64,000 bases of DNA from Nissolia schottii (taxonomy: Eukaryota; Streptophyta; Magnoliopsida; Fabales; Fabaceae): contig QANU01009599.1 in NCBI GenBank assembly GCA_003254905.1, positions 1 through 64,000 on the forward strand, written 5' to 3'. Both the position numbers and the translations under genes were made by a program. The notes beneath the pieces were generated by a model. That model saw only the letters and a program-made list of their open reading frames with translations. It did no database searches and was not told the origin of the DNA. Position 1 is the stretch's first letter, and the number at the start of each line of letters is the position of its first letter. This document shows, piece by piece, positions 21,990 through 34,305 of the stretch.

Positions 21990-22868
21990 TCATCGGCATG
22001 ATGAACAGTCCACTGCATTGATGAACGATACCATGCTCAAAGGTTGCATGATAAACTGTCCCGTGCCTGGCAAGTATGGTGGAATGATTCCCGCGCATCA
22101 TATGCGTGATGACCAGTTGAGTCTGTTTGCATACATGTATATGTGGTTATGTTACGATGGTTAGGAATAGCAAGAAAGATTAGATCCCCCAATTACTTAG
22201 TAAATTAGATAAAATTGTTCAGGATCCTAGGCAAAGATAATAATCAGTAGGAGCTTAGTATGCATGATCACTTAAAGATCTCCAGAGTGGCCTGGAGGAT
22301 AACCAAGAAATTGAACATTAGGTAACGCTAAGGAAACCCACTGAGGACCAAGAGTTGTCACCCTCACTCGATTATGGATCCAGGTGTGCGAAGTGAATGG
22401 ATCGACCGGAGGGATGCGTGGTAGACGATAGAGGGCTGCAGCAAGACAGTTCCGGAGCCAAGACAAAGTGATAATGGTTGCGTTAGGACGATGGATGTTT
22501 TGTATGATGTTCTATGACTTTTATACATTTTGTGCAAATATTTAGTATTAAGGCAATGTGTAACTATGTATTGAACCTTGGTTGTAATTATATATATATA
22601 TATACACACACTCTCTTCTTGCTCTGCTTCGGTTATTACCTAGCTTATATTAGGCACTAGCGACTGTTATATGTTCTCTTAATCATGCACGACTCCTAGT
22701 TTATACATTAATAAAGCACACAAATGATTTTCAAAATGGTCCATATTTTCGCGTAAGAGATATTTGCAAAGGTAAAAGTAAGGGTTAAAGATAACCCGAC
22801 ACAACGAATAACAACTCTGTGAGCATTGCTTACTACCATGGAAGTGGGCAGTTAGCAGGGGTGTTACA
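21990..22868 (+). mobile_element. 3' part of a family B LTR, target of the chromovirus insertion
   Basis: It continues in register with the LTR region after GCATCATGAG at 8940 and 43850, and ends GCAGGGGTGTTACA. The upstream part would lie left of 3677 but has been replaced. It contains the conserved block near 22190-22310 and an acceptor-like TTATGGATCCAG ending near 22382. Confidence 0.8.
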
Positions 22869-23557
22869 CTTAACATGGAATACGTGAGTACACAAGATTT
22901 AGAATATAAAGAGGATGCATAAGAGTTTAAGAATTATTCTGTAGAGTTTAGGTCAAGGAGAGTAAGATGTTAAAGATTGTTTGAGTAATAAGCATTTTAG
23001 GATTTCATTAGTACTTTTGAGATTAAGAAACACTAGAATGGAGATTAGGTTAAGAATGATCAAAGGAAAACAAGAAAATGAGTATATATGATCATATAAA
23101 GCAAATGTGGTTTAGAACACATAGGTTTAAGAGATTGATCGTACAAGGTGAAATTAAATGATATTTAACTAACAAAAATGATAAAATAAATGAATAAAAA
23201 TTAAAGATTATTTAAAATGCTTAAGCTTTGAAATGGAGTTCATTGGAGGAGGTTGTATTAATAGTATTATCTTGTTTTTAATATATTAGTAATATTAATA
23301 TGATATGATATAATTTTATTATTTTTTTAAAATAAATTAACATTTATGATTGAATTTTCAGGTTAGTTCCATGTGCACTTTCCATTTATGTTCATTATTT
23401 TATTTTTCATATTAATAATAATATAATAATAGATAGATTTATCACATATATATAATGTAATATAGTTTAATTTTTATGTATTACCATCCAATCATTTTTA
23501 ATTATATTAATAAAAAAATACTTGACTATATCTTACACATTAACAAAAGGTAACAAC
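22869..23557. other. AT-rich intergenic sequence, nothing recognised
   Basis: The flank between the last LTR and the first hAT-like element. It has no convincing ORF, inverted repeat or LTR terminus. Confidence 0.6.
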
Positions 23558-24141
23558 CAAGGTTGTCAAACTCGAGAGTTTAAATAAACTCGTGAAAGCT
23601 CAGTAAACTCGAATCGTAAACTCGACTCGTAAAATCGTAAGAGTTTACATATGTAAAAAATATATGTTATAAGCAATACAATTAGGAACTAAACATGATT
23701 AAATTTTGTATTTCTAATTTACATTGAATAATGTTAACTTTAAAATAAAATAAATGAAAAAAATATCATAAAATATGCCTTAATGCATGACACTTAGTTA
23801 TGTAATATTTTATTATGTATATGTATTACTTTATAATTTGATAAAACATAGCTCAATTATGATAAATATATAAAATCGGCGTAGTAAACTCGATAAATAT
23901 GGTCTAACACACATAAAATCAACTAAGTATCTAAAAAAGTTACCAAATTTATACATCTTGAGGTAAACTCGTAAACTCGTAGGTATATTTTAACTCGTAA
24001 ACTCGCTAGTAAAATCTAGAGTTTACTTAAACTCGTACGAGTTTACCAAAAAAGAGTTTATATTAGTGTTAACTCGTTTTGTGTTGTGAAATCGTAAACT
24101 CGTAAGAGTTTACGAGTTAACTCGAGAGTTTAATAACCATG
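23558..24141. mobile_element. Non-autonomous hAT-like transposon (MITE), copy 1
   Basis: 584 bp. The ends CAAGGTTGTCAAACTCGAG and (reverse complement of the right end) CATGGTTATTAAACTCGAG form imperfect terminal inverted repeats. The flanks carry the exact 8-bp duplication GTAACAAC (23550-23557 and 24142-24149), the length typical of hAT elements. The interior is AT-rich with many AAACTCG/CGAGTTT subterminal repeats and no transposase. A related copy is at 26759-27309. Confidence 0.8.
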
Positions 24142-25221
24142 GTAACAACTATATTAAATGATAGTTTTTTATCTTATATCTTCTATAAAATTGGTAGAAT
24201 TTTGAAATAAATGATCCTACGTTTCTTTTTCTTAATTAAATATTAAATAATACTACATGGAAATCCTAAAAAGATCAATTGAAATTGTAAGAATATAATT
24301 ATACCAAAATTTGCGTTTAATTTAAAATGTGGATTACCCCTAGTACGGAATATTGGGATTAGGATTGATAGGTCATTATATATGTGATTATTATATCAAA
24401 ATAAAGTCATAATGAATCGATCATAATTATTATCAATCGTATTATTGGTCTGTCTCTTACTCTTGGCACTCACTATAATGCTACCTTTGATTCTCTGGCT
24501 TGGGTTGTCTCTGCGTATTTCTCTTCCAGTAGTTTTTCTGCTTTTGACATCATTGCTTTGATCATCTGGTCAATGACCTTTGAATATGATATTTTTGAAT
24601 TTTTTTTCTTTCTGTGGCGAATATTTCATTGTTACAAACCTCTATTTCTTTCATCATTTTATATCCATATTAGTGTTATTATGCTTTTTTTGGTTAAATT
24701 TTACTCTGTGTTTGACTTTGGGCTTATCTTTTCTTCCCGTCTTTATAACTCTGATTTTCCTTGTGGTTCTTATCTCCTTCGCATCGGATCCACTTTGTCA
24801 CTTTTGTCTACGTTTACATTTTTTTTTAATTAATCTTTCTTTCATATTGCTTCCATGTGTTGTTTTTTGTGGCTCTGTTTGTTGCATGAGTTCAATTTAG
24901 GCAAAATTGTTGGAAATCTGTCTATCATTATCAAGTTGGATCAATAGCTAATTGTTTTCATTTATTGCTTAAAAAATCATAAATATAACAATTAGATAAG
25001 AATATAAAAAAAAATACTTAACAACTAAACTAAATAATAATATATTAAAATTAAGATATTAATTTCAGTGAACTAATCATTTAAATTACACATGGTTTGA
25101 ACTTACGAGCTCTGCATATCACCCTTATCCTAAACTGCTAGGCGAATCCCTTTTAACTCCGGGGCTTTACCTGAAATCGAAATCAAAATCAAAATCAAAA
25201 TTAAATTATTTAACCGATTTC
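24142..25221. other. AT-rich upstream flank of xylose isomerase, nothing recognised
   Basis: It contains an open stretch on the + strand around 24558-24900 that is T-rich and very hydrophobic, probably a composition effect. A short AAATCA-type repeat at 25175-25204 lies just before the promoter. Confidence 0.55.
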
Positions 25222-25230
25222 CTATAAATA
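25222..25230 (+). promoter_or_regulatory. TATA box of the xylose isomerase gene
   Basis: CTATAAATA lies about 100 bp upstream of the first splice donor. Transcription would start near 25255, giving a 5' untranslated exon that ends at 25330 before GTAAGT. Confidence 0.6.
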
Positions 25231-25254
25231 ATAGTGAAAAACTCTTCCATACAT

Positions 25255-25330
25255 ATCTCGAGACGGTGTTATCGCTGATATCACTCAAGCTTGTTTGTTT
25301 CGATTGAAATTCCTAAAGAGGTTGAGATCT
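25255..25330 (+). other. 5' untranslated exon of the xylose isomerase gene (approximate start)
   Basis: The segment ends at GAGATCT|GTAAGT. The next exon starts at 25611 after CTTCTCGCAG. The intron therefore lies wholly in the 5' UTR, upstream of the ATG at 25628. Confidence 0.55.
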
Positions 25331-25627
25331 GTAAGTCAATCACGCTAATCCTTCGCCGGTTTCCTCTTCTTCTTGTTCTCGCTTTTATCTTAGTTGCGCA
25401 TCTGTTTTGAGCTTGGAGCTTGCTCCCTTGTAGCCTGTTTTGGAACTGAAGTTTCGTTTATGCTATCGACTTCGTATGCATCCTTTTAGTTTCTTAATTG
25501 CCGCTCTTTGTGCCTTAGCATGCGATTTTTCATTTTCCCTTCACTCTTTATGCTGTATAATATGTGCCGGTGTGATGTCTGTCGGTGTTAATTATTGATC
25601 CTTCTCGCAGGCACTGACCGTAAATCC

Positions 25628-28600
25628 ATGAAAATGAAAGCGTGGAGATTATTGCTGCTCCTTCTTTGTTCACAAGTCTTCTCTTATGCAGTGGTAAGAA
25701 ATAAAAAGAATAGTTCCCCGTGCTCGCTCTCTCTATCTTTAAACAATCTTATTTGTTTGGTTAGACTAATGTGAATTCATTCTGTATTTGATGGGAACTA
25801 GATCGGTGCTCCTCAGACTTGCCCTGCTGACAATGTGGGTAAATGCGATGATTCAGATGGATGGGAAGGGGAATTCTTTCCTGGCATTCCCAAAATTAAA
25901 TATGAGGTAATGTCATTCGATGATGATAGTTATACATATTATACGTAACACTGTGACAACGTTCAATCAAAGGTTTTTTTTTTTCACTATGAGAGTCTTT
26001 CCAGATCTTAGTTTAGAGGAGATCTTGGCATGAAATAGCGTTTTTCAGAAAAATCTCATGAGTATGGTTTCTCTGTGTTCGTTTGGTTTCCATAATTATG
26101 TTTTGTATATTTTATTGATGCATATGTTGAGTTTTCAGGGCGCCTCTAGCAAGAATCCACTGTCGTTTAAATGGTATAACGCAGAGGAGGAAATTCTTGG
26201 GAAGAAAATGAAGGTAGATTTTCGATTTTGTTACAAGATGTTTGTCAAATTTATCTTTACTTTTAACATCCCCACCCAGGCATCTGTTGGCTTCCGATCA
26301 CAATTCCTTCTATAACTGCAGGATTGGTTCAGATTCAGTGTTGCATTTTGGCATACATTCCGTGGAACAGGTGCTGACCCTTTTGGTGCGCCTACCAAGC
26401 ACTGGCCTTGGGAAGATGGTACCAATTCATTAAACATGGCTAAAAGAAGAAGTATGTTGACCATGTCTCTCCTAATTGATACTTCATTGTCATAGATTGT
26501 ATTATTTGGCGTGCAATAATTTTCTCTTAATTGACAGTGCGAGCAAACTTTGAGTTTATAAACAAACTTGGAGTCGATTGGTGGTGCTTCCATGACAGGG
26601 ATATTGCACCTGCTGGAGAAACTCTGGAGGTGAGTCTATATTTGAAGTTTCTGGATGTCATTTGTATTAAATTCATAGATTCATAGGTGGAAATGAATCA
26701 TGAGAGGCAATAGTGTATATATCCTTGATTTGTCATGCTTTTTCTTATTATTGGAAAACAAGTTTATTAAACTCGGGAGTTTACTAAACTCGTGAAGCCA
26801 CAATAAACGGGAATTGTAAACTTGTAAGAGTATATGTATGTAAAAGATATTTTATATAAGCGATATATTCAGTAACTATGCATGATTAAATGTCATATTT
26901 ATAATTTATTGAATAATGTTAACTTTTTAATAAAACAAATGAAAGAAATATCATATAATATTCCAAAATTCATGGCTAAGTGTTATGTCATACTTTATTT
27001 TGTGCGTTTATTACTTTGTATAACAATAAAACATAATCCAATTATGATAAATATATATAATTAGCTGAATAAACTCAATAGATATTATTTAACGTAATAA
27101 AGTCTACTTAGTATCCAACAAAAGTTAGTAAATTTGTACATTTTAGGGGAAAAATCAAGTTTAAACTCGCCGCTGATTTTTATTGGATTTACTTAAACTT
27201 GTAGAAGTTTACCAAATAAAGAGTTGACATGAGAGTTAACTCGTTCTTATAAGGTAGGATTGTAAACTCATAAGAGTTTAAGAGTTAACTCGAGAGTTTA
27301 ACTATCATGCTGGAAAGATTCTCCAATTGTGGTCATAGCATGTGGATATCTATATTTACATTAATGATATGTTATCTTCATTAATATTTGTATTTGCTTT
27401 CTGAGCTATTATAAATTTACAACTGTGTTTATCATAGGAAGCTAATGCTAACTTGGATGAAGTTGTTGCGCTTGCCAACGAGCTTCAGATTCAGGTAATT
27501 TGACATGAATGAACATGTTGATGTTGATTAAACTCCTCACAGATGATATGTTATTCTCAAATAGAACCAGAAACACTCTTTTCTAGCAACATATTCAAAG
27601 GATTAATTCACTATAAAAACATCTCGCAATTATGGTTTTCTTTTTCTTTTTTTTTTTTTGAGACACAATTATGGTTTTCCATCTCAAAAGTATACAGAAT
27701 TGGAGTTAGGCAGTAATTCATTAATTGTTAATCAACAGTAGTTAATATGCCTTTAGAGCATTTTCTTTTTCCAGTGAGCTACCCTATTATAGAATGAAAA
27801 ATTAGATTTCTTATAATTTCCATTGTATTATGTGCTATTTTTCTATGTATTCAAGTTGATAAGAGAAGGAAATTATGATAATACTCACTGACTCAGACAT
27901 TCAAATAGAAACTCTTTTTTGAAATATTGTTTGTCTAGAAATAGGTTCAAATCTGCTTATATGTTATGACTTGGGAGAAGAACCACTGGCATAAAATGAT
28001 ATTGTTATTTGACTTCATAGGGTAAAAAGAAAGTTTTATGGGGAACAGCTCAATTGTTCATGCATCCTCGTTATATGCATGGTGCTGCTACTAGGTAAAT
28101 ATATGTACTACCTGACTTGTACATGCTGTTCTGATGCCTGTTGGATTCATGGCTCACAAAATCAACTGCTTTTACAGCTCTGAGGTTGGGGTATATGCAT
28201 ATGCTGCTGCACAAGTGAAGAAAGCCATGGAGGTACATTTCCCTATGTATACATCAAGAATGTCAATAGAATTTTAAGAAATATTGTCCATTTTTTCTCA
28301 ATCAAACATATTGCAGGTCACACATTATTTGGGGGGAGAAAATTATGTTTTCTGGGGTGGACGAGAGGGTTACCAATCCCTTTTGAACACGGATATGGAA
28401 CGAGAGCTTAATCATTTGGTGCGTTAATCATGTTATCTTTGGTTTGATTGTTTGGTTGGACCACTTTTCTTTTCTTGTATAATGAAATGATAGTATGAAT
28501 TTGAATGCTGATGAAAAATAAAAGTCATGTAAGCAAGTCCAGAGCATGAAGCGATGTAGGAAAATTGATGTCTTTAGCTTCATAATATTAACCCCATACT

Positions 28601-31600
28601 TGCACCAAGAAAACCATGTTTTGTCCAATAATGTCCTGTGTTGTTTATTTATCTTATTTATTTGTTTTACAGGCTAGGTTTTTTGAAGCTGCTGTTGCAT
28701 ACAAAAAGAAGATTGGATTCAATGGTAACACTCTGGAATTCCCAGCAAACTCAACTATTCTGTGATGATATTCTTGTGTAATTTCTTGTTCTTATTTGAT
28801 TTCAGGTACACTGCTGATTGAACCCAAGCCGCAAGAACCTACAAAACATCAGTAAGCTTCTTACTTGTCGATTCAGTCAGTAAATTAACACTTGCACCCA
28901 TAAAGCAACCTTTTGTTCCGCCAGGTACGATTGGGATGCTGCAACCACAGCTAATTTCTTGCGAAAGTATGGACTTACTGGTAATATATACATCTCATCA
29001 TTTTACGATCTTTCCAAGAACCATCGAGGCTTGGTTTGCTAAAGTTGTGGCTTTTCAAAAGCTACTTGTGAAAGTCGTGGTACTATTATAGTATTGTTTG
29101 GTAAATAATATAAAAGCTGCTCTCAATAAGTAGAAGTGACAAGAATAGTGTTTGAGGTAAATATACCATAAAGTTGCTCCTAAAATTTATAATGACTTCA
29201 ATGGACATGTATAATAAAGATATAATTTCTATTTTCACTTGTTAAACTACAATATTTGATATGATTAAAAGGAAATTAGATCGTGTCTTGCAGAAAGCTT
29301 GTTTAAGTTTTTCTCCCTTGCACAGAAAATCTAATGATGAATGCAGAAAAAATTATTAGTGATATGATAAGCATCAAGAATGACATCAATATTTTTTATT
29401 TGATAAACTATGACTCTGATTATAATTCTTCTTCATAATTCTAAAATATAGAAATAATCTATGTGCATATAGTGCTTACGTGAAACAATGAACAGATTTG
29501 AGTTTCTATAAAATTGCTATGCAATTGAAAAGTTATTCTGGTTTTGATGCCAGACATAAATAGCTGGGATTGAAGAATAGTAGCAGGAATAGCTAAAAAA
29601 AATGGAGGGAGATTTTCCCAAGAATAAAAAATTAAGGGGAGAGAATCAAAATCTTAATTAATGAATGGGTAAAGTTGGATTTTTATTGATGTTTAAGGTT
29701 AGAGTCTCTAAATTTTAGATAGCCAAAATGAGCTCTAAGAAGCCTCCTATAAATGCTACCAAGAGCACCCGAGGCTCTCAAAAGCCAAGAGTAAAAGCTC
29801 TCTAGTTTTTCTATTTACCAAACAAAAAACTTGGCTTATGCATTTTGGGAGCAGGAGTATCGCTCAAGAAAGCCTTCCCAAACAACCACCTAATTACTGT
29901 GATGTCCTTCCATCATGAAAATTCTACGTTGTTAAGCAGTACACATTAGTTTTTTGAACTGTATAATATATCTTTCTTAGATTTTTCTCACATTTTGTTT
30001 AGGGTTGTGCTAACCAATACCCTCAAAGTAGTAAGTTTTAAGCTGTTAATGTATTCATTGTTCATTGGAAACTTAATTTTTCAATGCAAACTTACCATTT
30101 TTGCTTTCTTAACAAGTGCCCTAAGGGCACGTGTTAGCAAATCCTTCTTTTAAAGTTTGAAACCTCTACTTAAAAGTAATGCCAAATTGTACCCACTTTT
30201 GGTTAAAAGTAATGCCAGTTGGTTGATACATGCGTTAAAAAAGAGAGATTTCTCTAGTATGATTGCGATATTCCAATATATGCCGGAGCCAAACTAAAAC
30301 AATCAGGATGACTTACTCGTATTACACTACACTTAATATTGTCCCCAACTATACAAGTTATTCACAAGTTTCTTTCCTTCTTCTTTAGGAGAATTCAAGC
30401 TCAACATTGAGTGCAACCATGCCACTCTATCTGGTCATAGGTGAACATTTTATTGTATTTCCATGAGGTTGTTATTTGTATCATATCGTGGAAATCTGAT
30501 AATCATAACTGAAACTCTGGGTGTGTTCTTTGAACTTGTAATGGCTGTACATGGAAGCTGTCATCACGAGCTTGAAACTGCAAGGATCAATGGACTGCTG
30601 GGTAATATTGATGCTAACACTGGTGATCCTCAAGTTGGTATGTGTTGCCTTTGTTTTTATTTTTATTTGAAATTTAAGAATTATTTAAACGTGATTTTAA
30701 AAGATAGAAACTTGACTTTGTATTATTATGTCCCATGATAAAAAATTGAAATTTGAAACTGTGCTAATTATTGCAGGTTGGGACACAGATCAATTTCTTG
30801 TAGATATTCAAGAAGCGACAATGATTATGCTTAGTGTGATTAGAAATGTATGCTAATGCCAGTACCTCAGATTGCATCATGAAAAGCTACTTTGTATTAA
30901 AGTTGTAATCTCATCTACCTGGGTTCATTTTCTAGGGAGGACTTGCACCGGGTGGATTCAACTTTGACGCCAAATTGTGAGTTCTGCACCGTATTTGCTT
31001 ACTTTCTTTTTGTTAAGAGATATAAAACCGAACTTGGGCTTCTATCAGTGGATTGAGCCTTAAACTTTTAGGAGAGTGTTGCTTTGACATGGTATTTGGG
31101 TATATATGACCAACTGGTCAGGAGTTCAATATCTGCCACATTCATCCTTCCCAATTAAGTTGGAATGGGCATGTTCCATGTTTCAGCTACAAAAAAAATC
31201 TTTAGTCCTTCAATACACTTATATGATACTGTTATGATGGAACTTTCATATTTGTTTTTTTACAATTTCTTTCTCAAACAATGTTGTAGGCGGAGAGAGA
31301 GCACGGATGTTGAAGACTTGTTCATTGCCCACATTATTGGCATGGATACGATGGCTCGTGGTCTCAGGAATGCTGCCAAGATAATTGAGGTGATACCCTC
31401 TATCATCCCATCTATTTAGTTTCTCATCTAATGCAGCTGTAGAAAGTGTCTGTGAAAGCTTTAATGTCTTTTGAAAATCAACCATTTCTTGTCCTTTCTT
31501 TTTCTGATTACATCAAACTAAATGCTCTTCATTATGTTGATACAAAGGATGGTTCTCTAGCTGAGCTTGTCCGCAAGCGATATCAGAGTTTTGACACTGA

Positions 31601-32178
31601 AATTGGTGCGCAAATAGAGGTAATGCAATATTCTTCCAAAATTTTCTTCTTGTCCTCTACTCAATGCCTCTTGTGGTTAATTTTGTTGGAATGCATGTTG
31701 GCATAGGCTGGTAAAGCTGACTTTGAATTCCTTGAGAAGAAAGTCAAGGAATGGGGAGAACCCAAGGTTGCTTCAGCAAAACAGGTAACTCAATCTAGAT
31801 TGTCTGCTTATTGTGTTATTTGCTTAAGATTGTTCCACGTGATCATTCCTTTCTTATGTATAATATAACAAATGTTAGATTCCACGTTGTGTCTGTGTTA
31901 TACTCTTTTGATAGTATGCAAGTATATAGTAAACATCAAGTAACCTTTCCTACACTAGTCGAATAAACCCTCTATTATTCCCTATGTACATTTGCTACCT
32001 TTGTTCGGAAATATTTCTTTCTATAACCATATTGATGATCTAACCAGATTGTTCATGTTTAATCTGTTCTGTACTCACTAATCAACGACTTTCTGTACAA
32101 TGCTTCGCATAGATTCTAACTTAGGTTTGTTCAATGTTGCAGGAGCTGGCTGAGATGATCTTCCAATCTGCAATGTAG
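25628..32178 (+). CDS. XYLA: Xylose isomerase (plant XYLA type), 20 coding exons, intact
   Basis: Interconverts D-xylose and D-xylulose, metal-dependent. Coding exons with GT-AG borders: 25628-25693, 25802-25906, 26139-26213, 26322-26451, 26538-26629, 27438-27494, 28021-28094, 28178-28232, 28317-28418, 28673-28724, 28806-28851, 28925-28980, 30389-30440, 30558-30637, 30777-30847, 30936-30976, 31290-31389, 31548-31619, 31707-31784, 32143-32178. They join without a frame break to 479 residues, close to the Arabidopsis protein. A hydrophobic N-terminus ([11 protein letters not shown], residues 8-18) suggests a signal peptide. Family motifs: FWHTFRGTG (91-99), [11 protein letters not shown] (140-150) with the active-site His, IEPKPQEP (274-281), [12 protein letters not shown] (309-320), WDTDQF (349-354) and [10 protein letters not shown] (377-386), holding the expected Glu, His and Asp metal ligands. 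The first ATG was chosen; a second lies two codons on. One intron holds a hAT-like element. It is the only intact host gene here. Confidence 0.96.
26759..27309. mobile_element. Non-autonomous hAT-like transposon (MITE), copy 2, in a xylose isomerase intron
   Basis: 551 bp, similar along its length to 23558-24141. Ends are CAAGTTTATTAAACTCGGG and CATGATAGTTAAACTCGAG (right end reversed). The flanks TTGGAAAA (26751-26758) and CTGGAAAG (27310-27317) match at six of eight bases, a decayed 8-bp duplication. It lies between the exons ending at 26629 and starting at 27438 and does not disturb the splice sites. Confidence 0.75.
29029..29893. mobile_element. Possible MITE in the 1.4-kb intron of xylose isomerase
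   Basis: The left part reads GTTTGGTAAATAATA and AAAGCTGCTCTC; the right part, reversed, reads GGTTGTTTGGGAAGGCTTTC and later TTTGGTAAATAGAAAAAC. These look like imperfect subterminal inverted repeats. Ends and target duplication are not clear. Confidence 0.35.
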
Positions 32179-32325
32179 AAATTAGAACGCATCATCTAGC
32201 AATGTGTGGTGGTTGTTTTGCTTGTTCATTTGGTTAGGAACAGCGCAGCATAATAATAGATTTACTTACAAGGGAGACACTGTCGTTAGTAATAAATAGA
32301 TGCTTCCTTTTCCTTTGGAAAAAAA
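32179..32325 (+). other. 3' UTR of xylose isomerase with polyadenylation-like signal
   Basis: It follows the stop TAG. AATAAA at 32291-32296 and an A-rich stretch at 32319-32333 suggest the transcript end. Confidence 0.5.
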
Positions 32326-33997
32326 AATAAAAATTGACAGCCAATTTCCCTAGGACTTCGCCACTTCATGTGAAGCCGGGTGAATAGCCTGTTTCCTTAA
32401 ACTACTAAATAATAAAAGGAGTTGGTGCAAAACCTTTTTTGATTTTGGTCAATTTAGTTATTGTTTTGTGCGGTGAGTTTACGGTCATGTGTTCACGTGC
32501 CTCCAACATTTCCTCCGCTCCGATTTGCTCTCTCCTTGTCATGTAACACAAGGGGTGGACCTACAAGGATCTCTGATGCCTAAGTTAGCACAAATATTAA
32601 AAGTATTGAGGTTTGGGAACTAGAACAAACTTGAGAGTGACCTTGCCTCCTCGTTTTATTGTTTAGTTACGAACACTTTGGATTAATTTAAATTTCTTAT
32701 TAGAAAAATTACTAGATTAAGATGGTATATTTAGAGAATTTTTAGAATATTCGTACATGGAAAGTTATTGACCAAACACGATCAAATCAACACACCAAAA
32801 TACAAAATTTGAAACATACACGACCATAACACACAAACACACGAGGCTAGCATACACATACACCTAAGCAAGTCAACAAGACAGTTTATCCTCTTCCATT
32901 TACTATGCATAAGTCACTATTCATGATGGATGAATTATCTTATTATCATTTCATTTTCAAAAAAANCCTTGCTTCCCTATTTAAGGGTCTTTCATGGTTT
33001 CACCAAGAGCACTTCCATTCTTTGCTTCATTTGAAGAACACTTCCATATCTACTTTCTTTCCTTATTTTCACTAAGTTTTCCTCTTAGTTTCCTTTCCAA
33101 AACCGTGGCCCTCATCACCTTTGTCCTCTCAAATTTTTCCTTGTTTTCCCTGGGGAAACCCTAGCTCAAGTACACTAGAACACCTTCCGTAGCAAGTCAA
33201 GCAAGCATTGGAAACACCAAGGCTTCAAGGGACTTCTACGCAAAGTTTCCTCCATCTACTTGAAATCCTTCCAAGAGTGGGTAACCTTTGCTGACCACCA
33301 CTTGAGTGGCCTAGATGTGTGAATAATGTTATGTATATGTTGTTGATGTAGTTGTTGTTTGCCTAGAAAACTGCTGGTGTTTATCTGTGACTTTGTTGGG
33401 ATATAAGTATACCTAGGTTTGACGTATGAAAATAACAAGGTTGTGTAGAAATTGTAGGTTGAGATTTTTATCATGAAAAACAAACATCGTTTTTGAAATA
33501 TACATGAAAGGGGTGTTAAGTTTCAAAATTTCCGGAGCCCTCGACGAATTTCTCGAACAAATTAAACAACGTTTCGGGCGAGCAAGGGCAAAATGGTGAT
33601 TTCAAAAAATAGGACTGAAAATCTGGGTTTGTTTTCATGAAAAATGAGTTTAGAGCTATCAAAAACGTTTGGGTGAAGTCGTGAGCCCTTGGGATTTTTG
33701 ATAACTAAAATTTTGAAGAAAATCAAGATTTACGGGTAAAAACGGCGTTTTGGGCAAAAAAAAGGTAAAATTGTAATTTTGAAACTTTGGGTTACAAATC
33801 TAGGTTTATAAGTGTGAAAAATGAGCTTAAAGCTATCAAAAATGTTGGGGGAGTCTTGGTCCCTTGGGGTTTTTTATAACTAAAATTTTGAAGAAAAGCA
33901 GAATATCGGAGTTTCTGGAACAACCAAGTTAATAATGAATATGTATGGTGAATAAGGAAAGTTACAAGAAATATACTAAGAGTCATGAGAAAATCAC
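32326..33997. other. Intergenic sequence with a probable LTR fragment
   Basis: TATTTAAGG near 32978, an ending with CCAAGAG and a TGGGTAACC box at 33278-33286 resemble the promoter and donor-like box of the chromovirus LTRs, so 32930-33480 may be a diverged LTR fragment. A single N at 32966 marks a join. No gene is seen. Confidence 0.4.
33637..33900 (+). repeat. Two-unit tandem repeat, period about 180 bp
   Basis: The block with GAGCTATCAAAAACGTTTGG and ATAACTAAAATTTTGAAG at 33637-33725 returns at 33817-33900 with scattered changes. Confidence 0.7.
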
Positions 33998-34305
33998 TGA
34001 TGAAAGCCTTTTTAACCACTTTCTCAGATCTTGACACGCCTTTCATCAAATTTGGCGCTGAGTGATACACATCCTTCGCTGAGCGACGCTTTCATCCAGA
34101 ATCTTCTCTTTAAGCTCTTTTCCAATTCTGTCCTATTCTTCCCTTCTTCATGGGATTATTCTTCATTAAATTTATGCTTGCATCCTTTTATCAAAACATA
34201 TTTAAAACCTACAAAACATAGAGATTTAATTAGATAATTCTTTAAAATATGTGAGAATAAGTGCCATTTTGAATTATGAAAATTGTATGTTTTGGGCACT
34301 TATCA
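33998..34305 (-). mobile_element. Internally deleted family A LTR (3' LTR, minus strand)
   Basis: Both LTR ends are present (TGATGAAAGCC at 33998 and GGGCACTTATCA ending at 34305), but only 308 bp lie between them against about 1.6 kb in full copies. The deletion joins the last 50 bp of the LTR to the motif-array region. Confidence 0.8.

Noticed and set aside
24558..24900. Overlapping open frames upstream of xylose isomerase
   Set aside because: T-rich, Phe/Leu/Ser-heavy translations in two frames and no family resemblance; a composition effect.
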